A stretch of DNA of 64,000 nt from CAVSRC01 sp963830205 (lineage in GTDB: Bacteria; Pseudomonadota; Alphaproteobacteria; Rhizobiales; Kaistiaceae): contig CAWHLP010000009.1 of NCBI GenBank assembly GCA_963830205.1, positions 1-64,000 on the forward strand, read 5' to 3'. The notes under the pieces are model-generated. The model did not search any database. It was not told the DNA's origin and saw only the letters and a program-made list of their open reading frames with translations. Shown piece by piece: positions 13,981 through 22,972 of this stretch (position 1 is the first letter of the stretch; every line of letters starts with the position of its first letter). A program made the position numbers and the translations under genes.

Positions 13981-15057
13981 TCACGCGGCGTTTTCGGCGG
14001 CGAGCAGGCTCGCCTGGTGCTCGGTGATCAGCGCCTCGACGACCTCGTCGAGCGCCTCGCCGGAGAGCACCTGGTCGAGCTTGTAGAGGGTCAGGTTGAT
14101 GCGGTGGTCGGTCACCCGCCCCTGCGGGTAGTTGTACGTGCGGATACGCTCGGAGCGGTCGCCGCTGCCGACCTGCCCGCGCCGCGCCGCCGAGCGCTCG
14201 GCGTCCGCCTTCTGCCGCTCCATGTCGTAGAGGCGGGTGGCCAGCATCTGCATGGCGTGGCTGCGGTTCTGGTGCTGCGAGCGGCCGGTCGAGATGACCA
14301 CGATGCCGCTCGGGATATGGGTGATGCGGATCGCCGAATCGGTGGTGTTGGCGTGCTGGCCGCCGGCGCTCGACGCCCGCATGGTGTCGACGCGGAGCTC
14401 GTCCGGGTTGATCTTGACGTCGACCTCCTCGGCCTCGGGCAGCACCGCCACCGTCGCCGCCGAGGTGTGGATGCGCCCGCTCGCCTCGGTCTGCGGCACG
14501 CGCTGCACGCGGTGGACGCCCAATTCGAACTTGAGCCGGGCGAACACGCCGCGGCCGGTCACGCTGGCGATGATCTCCTTGTAGCCGCCGTATTCGCCTG
14601 GGCTCTCCTCGAGCACCTCGACCTTCCAGCGGTGCAGGTCGGCATAGCGTTGGTACATGCGGAACAGGTCGCCGGCAAACAGCGCCGCCTCGTCGCCGCC
14701 GGTGCCGGCGCGGATCTCGAGGATGGCGTTCTTCTCGTCCGCCTCGTCCTTGGGGATGAGCAGCAGCCGCACCTTCTCGCTCAAGCTCGCGATGCGCTCG
14801 TCGAGCGTCGCGCTCTCGGCTTCAGCCAGGGCCGCCATCTCCGGGTCGGCGAAGAGCGCCTCGAGGCCGGCACGCTCCTTCTCCGCCGCCTCCAGTTCGG
14901 TCACGGCGGCATGCACCGGCTCCAGCTCGGACCGCTCACGGGTGAGCTTGACCAGCACCTCGCGATCGAGCGGCCGCGACAGGCGGTCGTCGATCTCCGC
15001 CATGCGGGCGACGACGGCGCCGATCTTTTCCCGGGGGAGTGCGATGGCTGGTGGCAT
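13981..15057 (-). CDS. prfA: Peptide chain release factor 1
   Basis: RF1 reads UAA and UAG stop codons and triggers release of the finished peptide. The 358-residue length is normal. The tripeptide decoding loop is present as VPQTEASGRIHTSA (PxT type, RF1-specific) and the catalytic loop as SSAGGQHANTTDSA. Its stop TGA overlaps an ATG on the same strand (ATGA), the expected coupling to prmC. It lies in the lysC-ptsP-prfA-prmC order with about 60 bases to ptsP, suggesting one transcript. Confidence 0.97.
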   Translation of the reverse strand: MPPAIALPREKIGAVVARMAEIDDRLSRPLDREVLVKLTRERSELEPVHAAVTELEAAEKERAGLEALFADPEMAALAEAESATLDERIASLSEKVRLLLIPKDEADEKNAILEIRAGTGGDEAALFAGDLFRMYQRYADLHRWKVEVLEESPGEYGGYKEIIASVTGRGVFARLKFELGVHRVQRVPQTEASGRIHTSAATVAVLPEAEEVDVKINPDELRVDTMRASSAGGQHANTTDSAIRITHIPSGIVVISTGRSQHQNRSHAMQMLATRLYDMERQKADAERSAARRGQVGSGDRSERIRTYNYPQGRVTDHRINLTLYKLDQVLSGEALDEVVEALITEHQASLLAAENAA

Positions 15058-15117
15058 GGCTTGAGGACCGTATCACGGTCGCGGCCTTGCGCCGCGTCCC
15101 AACTGTTCGCGAGAAAA

Positions 15118-17355
15118 TCAGCTATGCGGAATGCCTTCGGCCTCGGCAAAGGCGGCGAGTTCGCGGCGCACCCCGGCCTCGCCGAAGTCGTTGGCAAGCA
15201 GCGTGTCGAGCTTGGCCGCGACCTTGCCGGCATCGAGCGCCAGCAGCATGGCCTTGACCGGGCCGATCGAGGCCGGCGACATCGACAGCGACCGGTAGCC
15301 GATGCCGATCAGCGCCATGGCACCCAGCGGGTCGCCGGCAAGCTCGCCGCACAGCGTCACCGGCACTTTGCCCTCGGCCGTCTGCACGATCTGCCTGAGC
15401 GCCCTCAGGAAGGGGCGCGACAGCGCGTCGAAGCGCCCGGCAAGCCGCGTGTTGGAGCGGTCGGACGCCATCATGAACTGCAACAGGTCGTTGGAGCCGA
15501 CCGAGACGAAATCGACCGCGCTGACCAGCGCATCGAGCTGGAAGAGCAGCGACGGCACCTCGATCATGGCGCCGAGCATCAGCCGCGCCGGCTCGCGATG
15601 TCCGTGGCGGCGCATCAGGGCGAGCTCCCGGTCGATCATCGCCCGCGCCCGCTTGACCTCGTCGAGGTCGGTCACCATCGGCAGCATGACGCGCAGTTCG
15701 CGCCCGCTGGCGGCGCGCAGCAGCGCCCGCAGCTGCATCCTCAGAAGCACCGGCCGGTCGAGGCCGATGCGGATCGCCCGCCAGCCCATGGCCGGGTTCT
15801 CCTCGACGTTCGCCGTCATGTAGGGCAGCACCTTGTCGGCGCCGATGTCGAGCGTACGGAAGGTCACCGGCTGGTCGCCGACCGCCGTGATCACCTCGCC
15901 GTAGAGCGCCTTCTGCTCCTCCATGCGCGGCATGGTCTGGGCGACCATGAACTGCAGCTCGGTGCGGAACAGGCCGATGCCCTCCGCCCCGGATTCGGAA
16001 AGGTGCGGCAGGTCGACGAGCAGGCCGGCATTCATCAACAGCTTCACATGCTGGCCGTCGACGGTCACCGCCGGCTTGTTGCGGACAAGCTGGTACTGCT
16101 CCTGCCGCTTGGCGCGGAAACGCACCTTCTCGGTATAGGCCGCCTCGACGTCGGCATTGGGGCGCAGGTGCACCTCGCCGGCGATGCCGTCGACGATGAC
16201 CGCGTCGCCGTTGTCGACCAGCGCCACGGCGTTGGCGGCGCGGCCGACCACGGCGATGCCGAGCGCGCGGGCGACGACGGTGACATGGCTGGTCGGCCCG
16301 CCCTCTTCCAGCACCAGGCCGCGGATGCGCTCGCGGTCGTAGTCGAGCAGCTCGGCGGCGCCCATGTTGCGCGCCACGATGATGGCGTCCCTGGGCAGTT
16401 CCTCGCCGCCGGGGCCGTGCGGCTTGTTCATCAGCACGCGCAGGAGCCGGTTGGTGAGGTCGTCGAAGTCGTGCAGGCGTTCGCGCAGGAACGGCGCCGT
16501 CTGGCGCAACATGCGCGCCCGCATGTCGCTCTGCACCTTCTCGACCGCCGCTTCCGCCGTCAGGCCGTTGCGGATCGCCTCCTGCATGCGCCGGACCCAG
16601 CCGCGGTCGTTGGCGAACATGCGGTAGGCCTCAAGGATGTCGCGATGCTCGCCGCTCGCCGCGATGTCGTCACGCGACAGCATGTCGTCGACGAACAGCC
16701 TGAGGCCGGCAATCGCTTCGTCGAGGCGGCGCGTCTCCTCGCCGACATCCTCGGCGATGAGCGCGGTGACCACGACGCGCGGCTCGTGCAGCACGGCCAT
16801 GCCGAGGCCGACGCCTTCGCACAGGGAAATGCCGCTGATGGCGATCGGCCGCTTGAGTTCGAGCGCGGTGCCCGGCCGGCCGAGGCCGGACAGCTCGCCG
16901 ACCGCGATCATCTCGGCGAGCACCATCGCCGTGGTCTGCAGCGCCTCGACCTCTTCCTCGTGATAGGTGCGGTGCGCCCTGTTCTGGACGACCAGGACGC
17001 CGAGCGTGCGTCCGGCCCTCAGCACCGGCACGCCGAGGAAGGAATGGTAGATCTCTTCGCCCGTCTCCGGGATGTAGCGGAAGGCCGGGTGGCTCTGGGC
17101 GTCGGGCAGGTTGAGCGGGCGGGCTTCGTCGGCGATGGTGCCGACCAGGCCCTGGCCGACGCGCAGCGAGGCGTGGTGGACGGCTTCGCGCTTCAGGCCT
17201 TCGGTGGCGTAGAGTTCGAGGATCCCGTCGGCGTGCAGGACATAGACCGAGCACACCTCGGCCACCATGTTGGCCGCGATCTGCGTCACGATCTTGTCGA
17301 GCCGGGCCTGCGCGCTGATCGGCTCCGCCATGATCTCGCGGAGCCGACGAAGCAA
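15118..17355 (-). CDS. ptsP: Phosphoenolpyruvate-protein phosphotransferase, nitrogen PTS enzyme I
   Basis: EI-Ntr takes phosphate from PEP and passes it to NPr, feeding a regulatory phosphorelay. An N-terminal GAF domain (about residues 15-150) is followed by PEP-utiliser domains: the phosphohistidine site GGPTSHVTVVARALG, the barrel motif VSVGSNDLLQFMMA and the active-site Cys region PVTLCGELAGDP. The open frame begins at a TTG at 17355. Homologues usually start further upstream with a GPRxLLRRLRE stretch, which is visible here but cut off from the likely ATG at 17387 by a C7 run one base too short. The real protein is therefore probably about 756 residues. Confidence 0.94.
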   Translation of the reverse strand: MLRRLREIMAEPISAQARLDKIVTQIAANMVAEVCSVYVLHADGILELYATEGLKREAVHHASLRVGQGLVGTIADEARPLNLPDAQSHPAFRYIPETGEEIYHSFLGVPVLRAGRTLGVLVVQNRAHRTYHEEEVEALQTTAMVLAEMIAVGELSGLGRPGTALELKRPIAISGISLCEGVGLGMAVLHEPRVVVTALIAEDVGEETRRLDEAIAGLRLFVDDMLSRDDIAASGEHRDILEAYRMFANDRGWVRRMQEAIRNGLTAEAAVEKVQSDMRARMLRQTAPFLRERLHDFDDLTNRLLRVLMNKPHGPGGEELPRDAIIVARNMGAAELLDYDRERIRGLVLEEGGPTSHVTVVARALGIAVVGRAANAVALVDNGDAVIVDGIAGEVHLRPNADVEAAYTEKVRFRAKRQEQYQLVRNKPAVTVDGQHVKLLMNAGLLVDLPHLSESGAEGIGLFRTELQFMVAQTMPRMEEQKALYGEVITAVGDQPVTFRTLDIGADKVLPYMTANVEENPAMGWRAIRIGLDRPVLLRMQLRALLRAASGRELRVMLPMVTDLDEVKRARAMIDRELALMRRHGHREPARLMLGAMIEVPSLLFQLDALVSAVDFVSVGSNDLLQFMMASDRSNTRLAGRFDALSRPFLRALRQIVQTAEGKVPVTLCGELAGDPLGAMALIGIGYRSLSMSPASIGPVKAMLLALDAGKVAAKLDTLLANDFGEAGVRRELAAFAEAEGIPHS

Positions 17356-17462
17356 AATGCGCGGCCCGGAGGGGGGGTACCCCGCATCACCGTCATCCTC
17401 GGGCGTTCTCGGACACTTCTGAGGGTCCGCCGGCCATCACCTGCCGCGCCCACAAGCGCCGG

Positions 17463-18716
17463 TCAGTGGTTGTCCAGCCCGTATAGCGAATGCAAAGTCC
17501 GTACCGCAAGCTCGGTGTAGGAGGCATCGATCAACACCGATATCTTGATTTCGGACGTCGTGATCGCCCGAATGTTGATGCTGCGGCCGGCCAGCGCCCG
17601 GAAGCACTCGGCCGCGACGCCGGCATGGCTGCGCATGCCGATGCCGATGACGGAGATCTTGGCCACGTCGGTCGACCCCTGCAGGATCTGGTAGCCGATC
17701 TCGCCGCGGGCCTTTTCCAGCACGCTGCGCGCCCGGTCGTAGTCGACCACCGGCACCGTGAAGGTCAGGTCGGTCAGCGTCCCGTCCTCCGAAACGTTCT
17801 GGACGATCATGTCGACGTTGATGTTGGCCGCGGCCAGCGGCCCGAAGACGGCCGCCGCGACGCCGGGTTTGTCGGCGACCCGGCGGAGCGATATCTGGGC
17901 ATCGTCCTTGGTGTAGGCGATGCCGCTGACGACTTTCTTTTCCACGATTTCGTCCTCGTCGCAGATGAGGGTTCCCGGCGGATCGACGGCATTGACCAGT
18001 TCGGGTCCGGCAGGATCATCGAAACTCGACCGCACGAAGGTGCGCACGCCGTGCAGCATGGCCAGTTCCACCGAGCGGACCTGGAGCACCTTGGCCCCGA
18101 GCGAGGCCATTTCCAGCATTTCCTCATAGGCGACCCGTCGCAGCCGGGTTGCCTTGGGCACGATGCGCGGGTCGGTGGTGTAGACCCCGTCGACGTCGGT
18201 GTAGATATCGCAGCGATTGGCGTTGAGCGCTGCCGCCAGGGCCACCGCGCTGGTATCGGAGCCGCCGCGGCCGAGCGTCGCCACCCGGTTGTCGGGCGCC
18301 AGCCCCTGGAAGCCGGCGACCACCGCCACCTGCCCCTGCTCGAGACGCTCGATCAGCAGCCTGGCGTCGATGTCGATGATCCGCGCCGCGCCGTGGGCGG
18401 TGTCGGTGCGGATCGGAATTTGCCAGCCGAGCCAAGACCTTGCGTTGACGCCCATCTCCTGGAGGGCGATCGCCAGGAGCCCGGTGGTGATCTGCTCGCC
18501 GGCCGCCACCACCGTGTCGTATTCGCGCGCGTCATGCAGCGGCGCCGCCTCGCGCGTCCACCCCACCAGCTGGTTGGTGAAGCCGGCCATGGCCGAGACC
18601 ACCACCGCCACCTGATGGCCGGCGTCGACCTCGCGCTTCACATGCCGGGCGACATTCCTGATTCGGGGGATATCGGCGACCGATGTGCCGCCGAACTTCA
18701 AGACTAGACGCGCCAT
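17463..18716 (-). CDS. lysC: Aspartate kinase
   Basis: Aspartokinase phosphorylates aspartate, the first step to lysine, threonine and methionine. The 417-residue protein starts MARLVLKFGGTSVADIPRI, the kinase signature, and includes GRGGSDTSAVALAAALNA for nucleotide and substrate binding. Two ACT regulatory domains occupy about residues 265-410, consistent with feedback control by lysine or threonine. I chose the ATG at 18716 because the upstream in-frame residues are unlike the family. It is the first gene of the minus-strand lysC-ptsP-prfA-prmC group and is divergent from ubiG. Confidence 0.97.
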   Translation of the reverse strand: MARLVLKFGGTSVADIPRIRNVARHVKREVDAGHQVAVVVSAMAGFTNQLVGWTREAAPLHDAREYDTVVAAGEQITTGLLAIALQEMGVNARSWLGWQIPIRTDTAHGAARIIDIDARLLIERLEQGQVAVVAGFQGLAPDNRVATLGRGGSDTSAVALAAALNANRCDIYTDVDGVYTTDPRIVPKATRLRRVAYEEMLEMASLGAKVLQVRSVELAMLHGVRTFVRSSFDDPAGPELVNAVDPPGTLICDEDEIVEKKVVSGIAYTKDDAQISLRRVADKPGVAAAVFGPLAAANINVDMIVQNVSEDGTLTDLTFTVPVVDYDRARSVLEKARGEIGYQILQGSTDVAKISVIGIGMRSHAGVAAECFRALAGRSINIRAITTSEIKISVLIDASYTELAVRTLHSLYGLDNH

Positions 18717-18823
18717 GCCAATCCGCTGCCTGCCTCTTACCGCCCCTCCCCCGTGAAGGCGCGCCTTCATAGCCGCTTGGCGGCACGGTCGCAACGGGCG
18801 AGCGGCTCGGCTAGAGTGCGGCA

Positions 18824-19567
18824 ATGAACGCAGCCGCCGCTTCCACCGTCGACCCGGCCGAGGTCGCCCGCTTCTCCGCCCTTGCCGCCCGCTGGTGGGA
18901 CGCCGACGGGCCCATGCGCCCGCTGCACCGGCTGAACCCGCTCAGGCTCGCCTGGATCAAGGGCGAGATCTGCGCCCGTTTCGGCCGCGACCCGAAATCG
19001 TCGACGGCGCTTTCCGGCCTCCATGTCCTCGATGTCGGCTGCGGCGCGGGAATCGTGACCGAGCCGCTTGCCCGCATGGGCGCTGCGGTGGTCGGCATCG
19101 ACCCGTCCGAGGAGACCATCGCCGCCGCCAGGCTGCACGCCGCCGAGGCCGGCCTTGCCGTCGACTACCGCGCCACCACCGCCGAGGACCTGGCGGCCGC
19201 CGGCGAAGGCTTCGACGTCGTGCTCACCCTGGAAGTGGTCGAGCACGTCACCGACGTCGCCGCCTTCATCGCCACCGCGGCAAGCCTGGTGAAGCCGGGC
19301 GGGCTCACCATCGCCTCGACCATCAACCGCACGCGCAAGGCCTATCTGCTCGCCATCCTCGGCGCCGAATACGTGCTGCGCTGGCTGCCGCGCGGCACCC
19401 ATGAATACGACCGCCTGGTGAAGCCGGAGGAACTCCGCGCCGCCTACGGCGCCGCTGGCCTGACGCCCTCGGCTGAGACCGGCGTGATGTACGTGCCGCT
19501 CCTCGACCGTTTCCGCCTGACCGCGGACATGGACGTCAACTACATGATGGCCGCGGCAAGGGGCTGA
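18824..19567 (+). CDS. ubiG: Bifunctional ubiquinone O-methyltransferase
   Basis: UbiG performs both O-methylations in ubiquinone synthesis. The 247-residue protein has the N-terminal family motif FSALAARWWDADGPMRPLH and a SAM-binding glycine-rich loop VLDVGCGAGIVTEPLARMG, followed by GIDPSEE and the VVEHV region. The length and motif order fit UbiG. It starts about 110 bases from divergent lysC, a gene order common in Hyphomicrobiales. Confidence 0.95.
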   Translation: MNAAAASTVDPAEVARFSALAARWWDADGPMRPLHRLNPLRLAWIKGEICARFGRDPKSSTALSGLHVLDVGCGAGIVTEPLARMGAAVVGIDPSEETIAAARLHAAEAGLAVDYRATTAEDLAAAGEGFDVVLTLEVVEHVTDVAAFIATAASLVKPGGLTIASTINRTRKAYLLAILGAEYVLRWLPRGTHEYDRLVKPEELRAAYGAAGLTPSAETGVMYVPLLDRFRLTADMDVNYMMAAARG

Positions 19568-19573
19568 CAGCCG

Positions 19574-20191
19574 ATGCTCGACAACCTCAAGGCCAACAAC
19601 CGCGCCTGGGCGGCCCGCAAGGTCTCCGCCGATGCCGATTTCTTCCGCCGCCTGGCGCGCCAGCAGGCGCCGGAATATCTGTGGATCGGCTGTTCCGACA
19701 GCCGCGTGCCCGCCAACGAGATCGTCGGCCTCGATCCCGGCGAGCTGTTCGTCCATCGCAACGTCGCCAATCTCGCCCCGCCCCAGGACGCCAACTACCT
19801 GTCGGTGCTGCAGTTCGCCGTCGACGTGCTCAAGGTGCGGCACATCATGGTGGTCGGCCATTACGGCTGCGGCGGCGTCGCGGCGGCCGTCGACGGCCAG
19901 CGCCGCGGGCTGGTCGACCACTGGCTGCATCCGATCCGCGAGGTGGCCCACGACCACCGCCACGAACTCGACGGCATCGCCGAGCCGGGCGCCCGCCTCG
20001 ACCGCCTGTGCGAACTCAATGTCGTCCGCCAGGTGCGCAACGTCGCCTCCGATGTCTTCGTCCAGGAGGCATGGGCGCGCGGCCAGCCGATCAGCGTCCA
20101 CGGCTGGGTCTATGCGCTCGCCGACGGCCTGGTGCGCGACCTCGACGTCACCGTCCGGAAGCCGGACGACCTGGAGCGGTTCGTCGGGTAA
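19574..20191 (+). CDS. can: Beta-class carbonic anhydrase
   Basis: It interconverts CO2 and bicarbonate in the cytoplasm. The 205-residue protein has the zinc ligands Cys and Asp in WIGCSDSRVPANEIVG (about residues 38-53) and His and Cys in VVGHYGCGGVAAA (about 94-106). It begins six bases after the ubiG stop, so it is probably co-transcribed with it. The length is typical. Confidence 0.93.
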   Translation: MLDNLKANNRAWAARKVSADADFFRRLARQQAPEYLWIGCSDSRVPANEIVGLDPGELFVHRNVANLAPPQDANYLSVLQFAVDVLKVRHIMVVGHYGCGGVAAAVDGQRRGLVDHWLHPIREVAHDHRHELDGIAEPGARLDRLCELNVVRQVRNVASDVFVQEAWARGQPISVHGWVYALADGLVRDLDVTVRKPDDLERFVG

Positions 20192-20218
20192 TTGCGCCGG
20201 CGGCAGGCTTCTACCGGC

Positions 20219-20500
20219 GATAGCCGGCCGGGTGGGGGTCGTGGCGGCGGTGCTTGTCGTCCCGGCGAAAGCCGGGACCCAGTAATCGCCGATGCCGGCG
20301 GCTCAATCACCGGCGCCTGCGTTTGTGGTTGCTGCATGCCCTCCCTCCCCCGCGTGAGCGCGGGGTGCCGGCGAGAGCCGGCCGGGTGGGGGTCGTGGCG
20401 ACGTTGCTTGTCGTCCCGGCGAAAGCCGGGACCCAGGTAATGCGCCGATGCCGGCGGCTCAATCACCGGCGCCTGCGTTTGTGGTTGCTGACATGCTTCC
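20219..20500. repeat. Two tandem copies of an about 120-bp repeat
   Basis: The block starting GCCGGCCGGGTGGGGGTCG at 20223 recurs at 20380, 157 bases on. Both copies continue through the palindrome GTCCCGGCGAAAGCCGGGAC and the segment CCGATGCCGGCGGCTCAATC. A related palindromic head (CCCTCCCCCGCGTGAGCGCG...) recurs at 20651-20709, and a degraded version at about 20504-20551. The GTCCCGGCGAAAGCCGGGAC motif is a familiar alphaproteobacterial extragenic palindrome. Confidence 0.75.
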
Positions 20501-21493
20501 ACCCTCCCCCGCTGAGCGCGGGGAGAGTGGCCGGAGAGAGCCGGGCCTGGTAGAATAAAACTGCTAACTAAAACGATAAAAAATATTCGAAGAGCGAGTA
20601 CGCCACCCACACTCTCTTTTCAACCTCCCTCCTTAAAGTGGAAATAGAATCCCTCCCCCGCGTGAGCGCGGGGAGGGTGGCCGGCGAGAGCCGGCCGGGT
20701 GGGGGTCGGCGTGTTCTCGTCTGGCAACTGCACCGACATTTGCGTTTGGTCGTCCTAAATAAGAGAGAGTTGCAAGAAAAAGGAACACGGTAGAGAAGGG
20801 GCTAAGAAATTTTTTTGCAGCTAAATAAATAACTCCTGCGATGTGGTAATTAAGCTCCTCGATCATTTTATACTAAAAGGTGAAAGCGCGGAGTCGAAAG
20901 AAAGTCCGCGCGAGAGCAGGTGATCCGTCGCCTAGGTGGCGCGGCGCGACGGCTCCCGCCGCAACGACAGAAGGCGCGTGAGATGTTGGCGACCTCATCG
21001 CAGCTCCGTTGAACCTCGCCCCATTGGGAGAGGGCAGGTCGAGAGGGCGTCAGCGATCCGGAGGGCGCGGCGCCCCTACCCGCTCCTTCGCTCGCGCCAC
21101 TCTCGCTGGGAGAGGTGATCCAGCGAACCCGTGGCAACCCTCGAAGAAATACTTATCCTCCTCCTCCGAACCGCCCCCATTGGTCGACATCCTCGCTCGA
21201 TGAGGGGCGTCTCCGGAGGCGTCTTGAGATGGAGCGGGGTGCGGTGCCCCCGCGGGCCGGATTCGCTTATCCGGCTCTCGGGGCGATCCCGGCGGGACCG
21301 TCGGCACTACGACCGGCCGCCGAAAGGCTTGAACCCAGCGCAAATGCTGGGCGTAGAGCCCGCCGGGAAACGGAGCAGAAAATCACCGCGGCGGGCGCTC
21401 GGGTCGAGCGCCCCCAGTTTTCGCGGAGTAACCGCACGGCATTCGCCGGGCGCCCGCCATCCCCTTGCTTCAGCGAGAGGGGACGTTCTTTGA

Positions 21494-21562
21494 AAGGTTC
21501 ATAGCTCGGTGCTCTTCGCTCGCGAGGACGGACGGTCTGTGACAAGGTTCATAGCTCGGTGC
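21494..21562. repeat. Pair of 19-bp direct repeats, 50 bp apart
   Basis: AAGGTTCATAGCTCGGTGC occurs at 21494-21512 and again at 21544-21562. The intervening bases also show similarity (GCGAGGACGGACGG against GCGAGAACGATGGA after the second copy), so this may be an imperfect tandem duplication of about 50 bp. Confidence 0.6.
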
Positions 21563-21673
21563 GCTCTGGCACGCGAGAACGATGGACCTACGCGCAGCAT
21601 CGGGGCCCCGGCATCTGCGCTGCACCATCTCGACGGCTGCACCGCGTCCGGGGAACGGCGCCGTCGGGTTACC

Positions 21674-22120
21674 TCAGTTCCTGTCCTCGGGCAGCGAGGG
21701 CAGCGGCAGGAAGTCGATGCCCTCGTCGGCCAGCGCCTGCGCCTCTTCGCTCGTCGCCTCGCCGTAGATGCCGTGCGCCTCGACCTCGTCGTAGTGGATC
21801 TTGCGCGCCTCCTCGGCAAACTTGTCGCCGACATAGTCGGCGTGCTCGGTCACCTGCTGGCGGAGCGCCTTGATCGCCTCGCGCATGGCCTGCTGGCGCG
21901 GGTCGGGAACGGCAAGCTTGACCCGCTCCGGCTTGGGCGCGTCGGCCTCCTTGTGGGTGCCGGCCACGGCCGGGGCCATCAGGGTCTTGTCGACCTTGGT
22001 GTCGCCGCAGACCGGGCAGGCCGCCTCGCCGGCCGCGACCGCCCGGTCGTAGTCGGTCATCGAGCGGAACCAGGTCTCGAATTCATGGCCTTTGGAACAG
22101 CGGAGCGTGTAGCGGATCAT
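21674..22120 (-). CDS. DUF1178 family protein
   Basis: The 148-residue protein begins MIRYTLRCSKGHEFETWFRS and has a second CPVCGDTKVDKTLMAP pair, giving a likely zinc-ribbon with four cysteine ligands or nearly so. The C-terminal half includes YGEATSEEAQALADEGIDF, typical of the family. The function is unknown. Its start overlaps the stop of the upstream nitrilase-family gene, so it lies in the same grxC-nitrilase-DUF1178 transcript, the usual alphaproteobacterial arrangement. Confidence 0.88.
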   Translation of the reverse strand: MIRYTLRCSKGHEFETWFRSMTDYDRAVAAGEAACPVCGDTKVDKTLMAPAVAGTHKEADAPKPERVKLAVPDPRQQAMREAIKALRQQVTEHADYVGDKFAEEARKIHYDEVEAHGIYGEATSEEAQALADEGIDFLPLPSLPEDRN

Positions 22121-22972
22121 GGCGACGCCGCCTCCAGCGCCGCCTCGGCGGCCGGCGGCGCGAACGGACGCTCATTGGCAAGCGCCGGGATCGCCGCCCG
22201 CGCCTTGCGGCTTTCAGCCGGGTCGATCGTCGCCAGGATGATGCCCGGCTCGCGCTCGGCCTCGGCGACGATCCGTCCCCACGGGTCGACGATCATCGAA
22301 TGGCCATAGGTCTCGCGCCCGTCCTCGTGGGTGCCGCCCTGCGCCGCGGCGATCACCCACGAGCCGGTCTCGATCGCCCGCGCGCGGATGCAGCACATGC
22401 CAGTGTGCTTCGCCGGTGGTGCGGGTGAAGGCAGCCGGCACGGCGAGCACCTCCGCCCCCGCCTTGGCGAGCGCGCGATGGAGCTGGGGGAAGCGCACGT
22501 CGTAGCAGACGGTGAGGCCCAGGCGCGTTCCCGGCAGGTCGGCGACAACCGCCTGGTCGCCCGCCCGGTAGAGGCGCGATTCGCGGTAGCTCTCGCCACC
22601 GGCCAGGTCCACGTCGAACATGTGGATCTTGTCGTAGCGGGCACGGATGCCGCCGTCCGGCCCGATCAGGAAGGCGCGGTTGGCGACGCCCTCCGCGCCG
22701 AGCCTGATCGCCATCGAGCCGATGTGCAGGTGGATGGCAAGCTCGCGTGCCAGCGCACGGAAGTGGGCAAGCGACGGGTCGCTTTCCTCCGCCGATATGG
22801 CCGCGAGCAGCCGCGACCGTTCGCGGTCGAGGATGGTGGTCATCTCCGGCGTCAGCACATAGGCGGCGCCCTGCCGCGCCGCATCGCGGATCAAGGCTTC
22901 GGCCGCCGCGACATTGGCGGCAACCGAAAGGCCGCTCCGCATCTGCACCGCTGCCGCCAGGAAGCCCGTCAT
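22117..22972 (-). CDS. Carbon-nitrogen hydrolase (nitrilase superfamily, Nit1/Nit2-like), frame broken near 22395
   Basis: Members of this branch hydrolyse amides such as deaminated glutathione or omega-amidic acids in the cytoplasm. The catalytic triad is visible: Glu in YVLTPEMTTIL, Lys in RYDKIHMFDVDLAGG and Cys in LTVCYDVRFPQLHRAL. After EAHWHVL the frame is lost, and the family sequence resumes in another frame with RARAIETGSWVIAAAQGG. One extra base near 22395 explains it: removing it gives HVLIRARAIE. Read through, the protein is about 284 residues, the normal length. The start ATG at 22972 overlaps the glutaredoxin stop. I treat the break as a probable sequence error. Confidence 0.85.

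Larger units (their letters stand above)
20192..21673. other. Noncoding repeat-rich region with AT-rich spacers
   Basis: No supported gene lies in these 1.48 kb. They hold several palindromic repeats, two AT-rich patches (about 20552-20650 and 20720-20885, visibly unlike the GC-rich surroundings) and many hairpins. One is a perfect 9-base stem at 21393-21413 followed by TTTT. ORFs crossing the region have biased, repetitive composition. A 77-residue minus-strand ORF at 20633-20866 has one hydrophobic segment but lacks a ribosome-binding site and runs into a repeat. Confidence 0.7.

Noticed and set aside
13796..13984. 62-codon ORF starting at the prfA stop
   Set aside because: Not a gene in itself; it is the displaced prmC start read into the repeat.
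14017..17520. 1167-codon ORF antisense to prfA and ptsP
   Set aside because: Same shadow composition (His/Asp/Ala/Arg/Gly); it spans two well-supported minus-strand genes.
20219..20710. Possible CRISPR array
   Set aside because: Only two full units about 157 bases apart, long palindromic units, no evenly spaced unique spacers and no cas genes.
20633..20866. 77-residue ORF with one hydrophobic segment
   Set aside because: No ribosome-binding site, C-terminus made of repeat sequence, located in AT-rich noncoding DNA.
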